Shown: one piece after another, positions 1 to 4,779 of the stretch
How positions within the stretch are numbered: position 1 is the stretch's first letter
How the letters are laid out: each line of letters starts with the position of its first letter
Source: Sphingobacteriales bacterium
Lineage (GTDB): Bacteria; Bacteroidota; Bacteroidia; Sphingobacteriales; Sphingobacteriaceae
Direction of reading: 5' to 3'
DNA: 5,193 nt
Assembly: GCA_947478655.1 (NCBI GenBank)
Contig: CANJWU010000098.1
Location: 1 to 5,193 of the forward strand
Notes under the pieces: model-generated
The model's database searches: none
What the model was told of the DNA's origin: nothing
What the model saw: the letters and a program-made list of their open reading frames with translations, nothing else
Made by a program: the position numbers and the translations under genes

Positions 1-312
1 ACTCTGTTGGTAAATTTGCAAATCGTTGACAGGGTGTTTACTGGTTTCGCTTCCAGTTGTTCCGCTCGAGCTAAAGGTAATTTCAATATTTGAAGGGTCG
101 GAGCAAATGCTATTGTTTTTAAAAAATTCGATGGGTAAAAAAGGAATCTCTTGAATGCTTTGAACCTTAACCGGATCAATTTTTAAAGCATTTAAATACT
201 GCTGATAAACCGGAATATGATTGGCTTGATATTGAAAAATGGCTAATGCAAGCGCTTGAAAATCAGCTTCGTGTTGTATAGAAAATAGGCGTTCGGGCTG
301 TATTTTAAGCAT
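1..312 (-). CDS. LuxE/PaaK-like acyl-protein synthetase, N-terminal 104 residues (partial, cut by left edge)
   Basis: The reverse strand reads without a stop from ATG at 312 to the window edge and begins MLKIQPERLFSIQHEADF. The N-terminal region matches the pattern of the acyl-protein synthetase (LuxE) family of Bacteroidota: a short helical lead, 'ALAIFQYQANHIPVYQQYL' (about residues 22-40), 'IQEIPFLPIEFFK' (53-65), then the glycine-rich 'FSSSGTTGS' (80-88). That last motif is the ATP/AMP-binding loop of the adenylate-forming superfamily. Known members activate a carboxylic acid as an acyl-adenylate and pass it to a protein or CoA. The substrate cannot be told from this fragment. The usual length is about 320-340 residues, so roughly two thirds lies outside the window. 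ATG at 312 is chosen because no in-frame ATG lies in the 39-bp gap upstream and the N-terminus fits the family. It is divergent from the lipoprotein gene at 352. Family call is fairly sure; function is open. Confidence 0.82.
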   Translation of the reverse strand, partial: MLKIQPERLFSIQHEADFQALALAIFQYQANHIPVYQQYLNALKIDPVKVQSIQEIPFLPIEFFKNNSICSDPSNIEITFSSSGTTGSETSKHPVNDLQIYQQS

Positions 313-336
313 TGTTAGCGGTTTTACATTAGATGT

Positions 337-348
337 TGTAAATTTACA
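337..348. promoter_or_regulatory. 12-bp perfect palindrome in divergent gap; possible two-way -7 element or operator
   Basis: TGTAAATTTACA is identical to its own reverse complement and lies between two divergently transcribed genes. On each strand it contains TAAATTTA, one mismatch from the Bacteroidota -7 consensus TAnnTTTG. No convincing -33 element stands at the right distance on the plus strand. If it is the -7 box for the gene at 352, transcription would start at or very near the ATG, giving a leaderless mRNA. It could instead be a dimeric regulator site. Short AT-rich palindromes also arise by chance. Confidence 0.3.
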
Positions 349-351
349 TAA

Positions 352-849
352 ATGAACCGAAACCAAAATAGCTTTTTATGGATTGCTTTAATAAGCCTTG
401 CCTTGTTGCATGCTGCTTGTAATAAAGTACCGCTTTATCCAGACGAACCTATTTTAACTGAAGGTAGTTTCGAATTATTAAAAAACAGTATTGGTCAAGA
501 TACGGCGGTGCTGATAAAATTTAAGTTTACCGATGGAGATGGCGATTTAGGATTAACCGCAGCCGATACCATTCCACCTTACGATAAAAATTTATTTGTA
601 GCTTATTTTCAAAAGGTAGATGGCAAGTTTGAAAAAATTGTTTTGCCAGGAACAACAGATACTTTAAATTTTAATTCAAGAATAAGAGACTATACCATTA
701 CCGGTGCAAATGCAGCACAGGCCGAAGTAGCCTTGAATATCAATATCAGTGTGGTGCTAGCCGATACCATTATGTTCGAATATTATTTGCGCGATAAAGC
801 AAGACATGTCAGCAATAAACTCAGCACGGGTCCCATTGCATTAAATTAG
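352..849 (+). CDS. Putative secreted lipoprotein with DGDGDLG motif
   Basis: This 165-residue protein has an N-terminal export signal: a short polar start (MNRNQN), a hydrophobic stretch at residues 7-22 and a cysteine at 23. The cysteine context, Leu-His-Ala-Ala-Cys, resembles a lipobox, although His at -3 is unusual where Leu is normal. The mature protein would be lipid-anchored in the envelope. After an extended linker (VPLYPDEPIL), residues 56-68 read KFKFTDGDGDLGL, a phrase seen repeatedly in small Bacteroidota lipoproteins. Its alternating Asp/Gly pattern resembles a calcium-binding loop, but binding is not shown. The rest looks beta-rich, ending in 'FEYYLRDKARHVSNKLST' (142-159), also typical of this family. 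No enzymatic motif is visible. ATG at 352 is the natural start because the signal begins there. There is no Shine-Dalgarno sequence. The TAG stop overlaps the stop of the convergent gene by 4 bp. Function unknown. Confidence 0.8.
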   Translation: MNRNQNSFLWIALISLALLHAACNKVPLYPDEPILTEGSFELLKNSIGQDTAVLIKFKFTDGDGDLGLTAADTIPPYDKNLFVAYFQKVDGKFEKIVLPGTTDTLNFNSRIRDYTITGANAAQAEVALNINISVVLADTIMFEYYLRDKARHVSNKLSTGPIALN

Positions 850-1274
850 TTTGCGTCTATTGTTGTACTAACTGCATCCACATCTAATTCTCCATTATTT
901 TTTTCGATTACTTGTGCAATGCTTGCTTTTAATTTTGCTATTAAATTGGGGTTCCAATTTTCGTCTACCAATTGACTAATGATAGTCATGGCTACTTGTG
1001 CAATGCCATATTTAACCAGTATGTTCGCATTTTTCAAAATTACCTTTTCGATAAATAAACCCGATAACAAGCCAATGCTTGTAGATATAAGGGGTTTGCT
1101 AAGCGGCGAGCGGTTAAATATGGATTTAAATCCGCTGCTAATTAAATTGGCAGGTGTAAGGTTATTGCTTAAATCCTGAAATACATTTTGTAAATTATTT
1201 TCTTTAGCAGCAGCTAAATTTTTTAATCGATCAATTTCTTGATCTAAAGTTTCGCGATTATATATCTTAGTCAT
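846..1274 (-). CDS. Conserved hypothetical small protein, last gene of the envelope operon
   Basis: This 142-residue protein begins MTKIYNRETLDQEIDRLKN. An open frame extends 31 codons further upstream to 1367, but that start would overlap the preceding gene by about 100 bp and give an unlikely leader. ATG at 1274 gives an 8-bp overlap (ATGACTAA) with the stop of the upstream gene, the usual sign of translational coupling. Residues 8-38 are charged and probably helical. Residues 57-78 (SPLSKPLISTSIGLLSGLFIEK) and 85-103 are moderately hydrophobic and glycine-containing and could be membrane-associated helices. The tail (105-142) is polar and probably helical. The 'KPLISTSIGLLSGLFIEK' region recalls small hypothetical proteins that accompany Holin-X/YqjE family genes in Bacteroidota, as YqjD and YqjK flank YqjE in enterobacteria. 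Homology to those cannot be claimed from sequence alone. No signal peptide or catalytic motif is seen. Function unknown. Confidence 0.75.
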   Translation of the reverse strand: MTKIYNRETLDQEIDRLKNLAAAKENNLQNVFQDLSNNLTPANLISSGFKSIFNRSPLSKPLISTSIGLLSGLFIEKVILKNANILVKYGIAQVAMTIISQLVDENWNPNLIAKLKASIAQVIEKNNGELDVDAVSTTIDAN

Positions 1275-1617
1275 TGTTTTCGTTATTAAATAATAAGGCA
1301 ATAAATTTATTGCTAAAATATTTTTTGATTGGCTGATTAAACAAGATAAAAATAATAAAGAGTACAAAATAAAATAGACTTAGTATGGCAAATCCTTTAA
1401 ATAAACTGTGGTAAATTTCGGCTAAATAAAAAGCAGCACTTAAACTAGCAAAAACAAAAAAGAGCATAAAAATAGCCAGACTTAATAGGCTAGTTGTGCT
1501 TTTTGCCAATAGTATTGCCGTGGTTTTTTTTACTTGTAATTGTACAAGGCTTGATTGAATCTGAAGGTATTCTTTTCCTTCTTTGACAATGCTGTTCATC
1601 TGATCTTTGATTTCCAT
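1267..1617 (-). CDS. Small two-helix membrane protein, Holin-X (phage holin superfamily III)/YqjE-like
   Basis: This 116-residue protein has a soluble amphipathic N-terminus (MEIKDQMNSIVKEGKEYLQIQSSLVQLQVKKTTA, residues 1-34, probably helical), two transmembrane segments (about 42-66 and 73-94) and a short basic then acidic C-terminal tail (QPIKKYFSNK...NNENND). Length, helix-plus-two-TM layout and the 'EYLQIQSSLVQLQVKKT' phrase fit the Putative Actinobacterial Holin-X (Phage_holin_3_6)/YqjE family. Despite the name, chromosomal members are not phage lysis genes, and no endolysin or phage gene lies nearby. The family's role is not established; in enterobacteria the related yqjDEK cluster is linked to stationary-phase membranes. 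The ATG lies 10 bp after the stop of the outer-membrane protein gene, and the end overlaps the next gene by 8 bp, so it is an internal operon gene. Confidence 0.75.
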   Translation of the reverse strand: MEIKDQMNSIVKEGKEYLQIQSSLVQLQVKKTTAILLAKSTTSLLSLAIFMLFFVFASLSAAFYLAEIYHSLFKGFAILSLFYFVLFIIFILFNQPIKKYFSNKFIALLFNNENND

Positions 1618-1627
1618 GGCTTTTTGA

Positions 1628-3532
1628 TTATCGATAAGTGGCTAGTTGGGGTTTGGATACGTCAAAATCTCTTAAGTTAAATTGTGATATGCTATAAGGA
1701 TTAAATCGGTAATCGTTTCCCGAATTAAAAGGTATGTTGGGGTAAAAACCAATCGACAGTCGGATGGTGTTTACCACTAAATTTTCTTTTCTAATTAAAA
1801 AACCTAAGCCATAGGCTTGGTAAATGGTGCCATCTGATACATTGCTGGCAATCGGGTTGCTAAGCATTCCAAAGCCTGCAAATACAACAGCTGCAATATT
1901 CGTGCCTGCATAATTAAATGGCGTATAAATAATAGACTCAAATTTTAAAATAAATTTATTTCTTCCTTCTACTAAATTACTTTGAAAGCCATACAGCCCG
2001 TCGTTAGTACTTCCATTAAGGTTTACCAATTCGTTGGCTTCTCTGTTTAGGCCATTGGTCATTTTGGCATAGATAAATTGACGCATGGTCCATTTAGATT
2101 TCAATTTCCATAAGTCGCTAAAATAACTGCCATCAATGGTTAAGACCCCTCTTTGTGCAATGTATTTACTATAAAAAGTACCGTATTCTATACTGCCAGC
2201 TAAATAACCAATGTTTTCGATGTGTTGACCCGACGAAAATTTGATGCCAGTATAATAAAAGGGCACACTGCCTTCGTCTAAAAAGCCACCTACAAAAGAG
2301 AAGGAGCGACCTTCTGGAATATCTTCCGTGTTTCCAAAACGAAAGAGCTTACGGTCTTTATAATATCTTCTAGAAGAAAAACCAATGCTTCCTAAATAAA
2401 ATATTTTATTATTTAAATTGATAATAGGAGCTAGATTGGTGGTGTCTCTTTGAATAAAACGGGTGTTTGAAAATCGACCGGCAATTACTAAGGAGCTACT
2501 ACGAAACGCTTCGTCGTTACCATTTCCCAATGGAATACTTCTACCAAGCCAGAGGTCTGTGGTATTGTATTTTATATTCACTGGAATTTGCTTATTTAAT
2601 ATTTGATCGTAATAAAATTTTTCCTGAGTCATCACCCTGCTAAGGGATCCAGCCCATTTGGTTAAGGGAGAAAAGAATGTTCTATCAATTAAAAAACCTT
2701 GAGTTTTTCGGTATTGATTAACATCATAAAACAATGAAGCGTCAATATAAGTTTTATAAATATTTACATTTTTGAATTCGCCATTATAACTACTTAGGTT
2801 TAATTTATTGTAATCTATTTTGCCACCTTGTCTAATTTTATTTCCTGTTCCAAAAAAATTATTTTGATACAATTGTATTTCGCCTTGATTGGTACTACTG
2901 GTAAAGCTTGCATTCAAAGAAAATCTTTCTTGTACAACTACAATAATATCAACGCTATCATTTGTTAAAATATTTTTATTAGGAATAAATATCCGCGCAT
3001 CTCGAATATAATTTTGTGTTCTAAGCAAACGCTCCGATTCCCTAATACTAAGGGCGTCTAGCCTTTCTCCGGTTTTAAATAATAATAAGTTTCTGATAAC
3101 TCCATTTCTGGTACTAAAACTAATCGCATTACCAATGTCTGCTAATTGTCCTCGGCGTTTAATCAAGGTGTCTTCTACATCTGTTCCAAATGGGTCGAGC
3201 GATTTAACTACAATTTTTCTAATAATTTTACCTTGGTATTTATAGGTAATATCTTTTGGAACCAATATAACTTCGTCATCTTTAATGATTTTATCATTAG
3301 AGGGTATTTCGTAGATATTGGAAAACAACCAATAAGTTATTTTGCTTTTTTTAGCTACTTTAAATAAGGTGCTGTCTATTTTATAATAATTTTTGTCTAA
3401 ACTATCGCTTATTGCATTATTAATTGTAGCATTGGCATTGGCTAAGACGCAATGGGGTAGCAGCATCTGTAAAGATAGCCAACACATAAAAAATAAAAAG
3501 AAGTATTTACTTTTCAATTTCATTGCTAGCAT
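1628..3532 (-). CDS. POTRA-domain, Omp85/surface-antigen-like outer-membrane beta-barrel protein
   Basis: This protein of about 634 residues starts with a signal peptide (basic KLKSK, hydrophobic YFFLFFMCWLSLQMLL, likely cleavage near VLA-NA at about residues 31-32). A periplasmic part follows. Residues 100-200 look like POTRA-type folds: 'YQGKIIRKIVVKSLDPFG' (99-116), 'LLLFKTGERLDALSIRESERLLRTQNYIRDARIFI' (149-183) and 'DSVDIIVVVQERFSL' (192-206), the pattern of BamA/TamA and related proteins. From about 207 to the end is an aromatic- and glycine-rich series of beta strands opened by 'NNFFGTGNKI' (224-233), typical of the first Omp85 barrel strands. It is shorter than BamA (about 800 residues, five POTRAs), with room for only one or two POTRAs. 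The C-terminus ends KPQLATYR rather than in the usual aromatic. A role in protein or lipid insertion at the outer membrane is inferred from family only. ATG at 3523 (MKLKSK) is an equally good start; both overlap the upstream gene, by 26 or 17 bp. Confidence 0.82.
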   Translation of the reverse strand: MLAMKLKSKYFFLFFMCWLSLQMLLPHCVLANANATINNAISDSLDKNYYKIDSTLFKVAKKSKITYWLFSNIYEIPSNDKIIKDDEVILVPKDITYKYQGKIIRKIVVKSLDPFGTDVEDTLIKRRGQLADIGNAISFSTRNGVIRNLLLFKTGERLDALSIRESERLLRTQNYIRDARIFIPNKNILTNDSVDIIVVVQERFSLNASFTSSTNQGEIQLYQNNFFGTGNKIRQGGKIDYNKLNLSSYNGEFKNVNIYKTYIDASLFYDVNQYRKTQGFLIDRTFFSPLTKWAGSLSRVMTQEKFYYDQILNKQIPVNIKYNTTDLWLGRSIPLGNGNDEAFRSSSLVIAGRFSNTRFIQRDTTNLAPIINLNNKIFYLGSIGFSSRRYYKDRKLFRFGNTEDIPEGRSFSFVGGFLDEGSVPFYYTGIKFSSGQHIENIGYLAGSIEYGTFYSKYIAQRGVLTIDGSYFSDLWKLKSKWTMRQFIYAKMTNGLNREANELVNLNGSTNDGLYGFQSNLVEGRNKFILKFESIIYTPFNYAGTNIAAVVFAGFGMLSNPIASNVSDGTIYQAYGLGFLIRKENLVVNTIRLSIGFYPNIPFNSGNDYRFNPYSISQFNLRDFDVSKPQLATYR

Positions 3533-4526
3533 TCGCTTGTTCCGATTCGTAAATTTTAATTAACAAAATAAAATAGGAAATTAATAAAGGTCCTATAACT
3601 AATCCTAACACACCAAAAACCGGAATGCCAATAATGACTCCAACAATAGAAACAATGGGGTGTGTATTGGCATATTTTCTATTGATAATTAATCGAATCA
3701 CATTGTCTATGTTGGCTACAATTAGCGCGCCCCAAAGTAATATACCAAAACCCGCAGTATAGTTTTGATAAGAAATGGCAATCAGTGCAGCTGGAATAAA
3801 TACCAATCCAGAACCAACAATCGGAATAAAACTCAGTAATACGCCTACTACGCCCCAAAATATTGGGTCGGTGATATTGAAAATATAAAATCCAATGCCA
3901 ATTAGTGTTCCTTGTGCTATGGCTATAATGCCTTGGCCGAGCACATTCGAAAAAGTTATTTTACTTAATTCGGTACCCAATGTTAAACTGTTTTCTTTAT
4001 TGAATGGTAGATAATGAATAATGGCCGCTTCAAAATTTAAATATTCTTTAAACATAAAGTACAATAAAAAATACATGATGGTAATGAGTAGAAAAACACT
4101 CAATAAAGCATTTACCAAAGTAGGGAAGGAGCCTAAAGCCCATGTTTCTATATTTTTGATAACCGTTTCGAGTATAGAGGAATGGTTTAAATCGATGCCG
4201 CTAATGCTCGATAAATGACTGATAAGGTCTTGTATATACTTAGGATTGCTATTAAAATAAGAGAGCTTATCTATTACCATCCAGCTTAATGTAAAGAAAG
4301 GTAAAATGATAACCGTAAAAGTACTTAAGGCAATAAAAATAAAAGCAAATATATTTCGCCATTTTTTTTCGACAACTAGTTTGATATAGGTATTTCTAAA
4401 AAGCGTATAGAGTATAATGGCTCCTAAAATGGCAGAGAATATTATTCTTAAAGAATAGGCTAGAAAAAGGCCTAATAAAACAATCATGATTAAAATGATA
4501 TTTTGTTTCTGCTTTTTGGAAATCAT
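3507..4526 (-). CDS. AI-2E family transporter (PF01594, PerM/YdiK/TqsA-like permease)
   Basis: This 339-residue inner-membrane protein has the family's layout: paired hydrophobic segments at about 9-43, one at 57-84, a polar extracytoplasmic-type region at 85-135 (containing NPKYIQDLISHLSSISGIDL), a segment at 137-160, then a cluster of membrane segments at about 196-325. Diagnostic phrases are 'GVVGVLLSFIPIVGSGLVFIPAAL' (residues 225-248), 'ANIDNVIRLIINRKY' (271-285) and 'GVLGLVIGPLLISY' (305-318). The length is normal (about 330-370). The family name comes from E. coli TqsA and autoinducer-2 export, but many members do other jobs, including sodium/proton antiport, so the substrate here is unknown. 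It is the first gene of a four-gene minus-strand run and overlaps the outer-membrane protein gene. ATG at 4526 is the first in-frame start, just before the hydrophobic region, with an A/T-rich leader and no Shine-Dalgarno sequence. Confidence 0.9.
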   Translation of the reverse strand: MISKKQKQNIILIMIVLLGLFLAYSLRIIFSAILGAIILYTLFRNTYIKLVVEKKWRNIFAFIFIALSTFTVIILPFFTLSWMVIDKLSYFNSNPKYIQDLISHLSSISGIDLNHSSILETVIKNIETWALGSFPTLVNALLSVFLLITIMYFLLYFMFKEYLNFEAAIIHYLPFNKENSLTLGTELSKITFSNVLGQGIIAIAQGTLIGIGFYIFNITDPIFWGVVGVLLSFIPIVGSGLVFIPAALIAISYQNYTAGFGILLWGALIVANIDNVIRLIINRKYANTHPIVSIVGVIIGIPVFGVLGLVIGPLLISYFILLIKIYESEQANASNEIEK

Positions 4527-4563
4527 GGAATAAAAAATTAGGAATGCAATGCGTGTTTTTTCT

Positions 4564-4571
4564 TAAAGATA
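4564..4571 (-). promoter_or_regulatory. Candidate -7 promoter element for the AI-2E/Omp85-like operon
   Basis: On the minus strand this reads TATCTTTA, a 7 of 8 match to the Bacteroidota -7 element TAnnTTTG, placed 38-45 bases before the ATG at 4526. Transcription would begin near 4557 and give a leader of about 30 bases. No good TTG/TTTG -33 element is found at the usual spacing; the position is occupied by the terminator stem. AT-rich sequence makes chance matches common, so this is tentative. Confidence 0.3.
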
Positions 4572-4574
4572 AAC

Positions 4575-4615
4575 AAAAACAAAAACCTATCCGAATTCGA
4601 ATAGGTTCTGTTTTT
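4575..4615 (-). terminator. Hairpin terminator after folC, possibly active on both strands
   Basis: AACCTAT (4584-4590) pairs with ATAGGTT (4601-4607), and the interior CGAATTCG (4592-4599) is itself a palindrome, so the stem continues past one C/A mismatch to a tight loop. An outer AAAAAC (4575-4580) can pair with GTTTTT (4610-4615). On the minus strand the stem is followed by a T-rich run (TTTTTGTTTTTG), the form of an intrinsic terminator, which fits the end of the folC transcript. The plus-strand copy also ends in a T run (4611-4615), but no plus-strand gene lies before it in this window. Confidence 0.7.
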
Positions 4616-4709
4616 CATAATTAGCTGTAGAGCCTTAAAATAGAGTTTTGTATTGGCTTAAAATTGCCATCACAATTCAAAATTAAGCATTTTGCATCGA
4701 AAATCAGCT

Positions 4710-4729
4710 AATTTTCTAGCTAGAAAATT
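4710..4729. repeat. Perfect 20-bp palindrome in the folC-AI-2E gap
   Basis: AATTTTCTAG is followed immediately by its exact reverse complement CTAGAAAATT when read around the centre AGCT; all 20 bases are symmetric and the flanking pair (T/T) breaks it. As RNA it would form an 8-bp stem with an AGCT loop. It lacks a long T run on the minus strand, so it is a weak terminator candidate. It may be a dimeric regulator site or a secondary transcript-end hairpin. Confidence 0.6.
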
Positions 4730-4779
4730 TGACTTTATTCCCTCGTTTTTTAATAATATCAACTAAATAAATCTAGATT

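Larger units (their letters stand above)
4527..4779. other. Non-coding gap between folC and the AI-2E operon
   Basis: No open frame here has coding character. Going from folC (right) to the operon (left), the gap holds a 12-bp palindrome touching the folC stop (4769-4780), a perfect 20-bp palindrome (4710-4729), a 9-bp inverted repeat (4705-4713 with 4619-4627), a hairpin terminator (4575-4615) and a candidate operon promoter (4564-4571). I see no tRNA, riboswitch or recognisable RNA family. Confidence 0.7.

Noticed and set aside
837..880. Hairpin at the convergent gene junction as a bidirectional terminator
   Set aside because: Only short interrupted pairings (TTAGT with ACTAA, TGCA with TGCA) could be found, with no T run following, so it is too weak to call.
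979..1179. Plus-strand open frame of 66 codons
   Set aside because: It lies entirely antisense to the 846-1274 gene, has no start signal and no recognisable protein character.
1275..1367. Upstream extension of the gene at 846-1274 by 31 codons to an ATG at 1367
   Set aside because: It would overlap the Holin-X/YqjE-like gene by about 100 bp, and the extra residues are just that gene's C-terminal coding region read in another frame. The ATG at 1274 gives the standard coupled overlap.
1267..1617. A prophage lysis gene, suggested by the holin-like family name
   Set aside because: No phage structural, integrase or endolysin gene is nearby; the family is common on chromosomes outside prophages and the gene sits inside an envelope operon.
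3146..3367. Plus-strand open frame of 73 codons
   Set aside because: It is antisense to the well-supported outer-membrane protein gene, and its composition reflects the opposite-strand codons.
4021..4218. Plus-strand open frame of 65 codons
   Set aside because: It is antisense to the AI-2E transporter coding region; the transporter frame has clear family motifs across this stretch.
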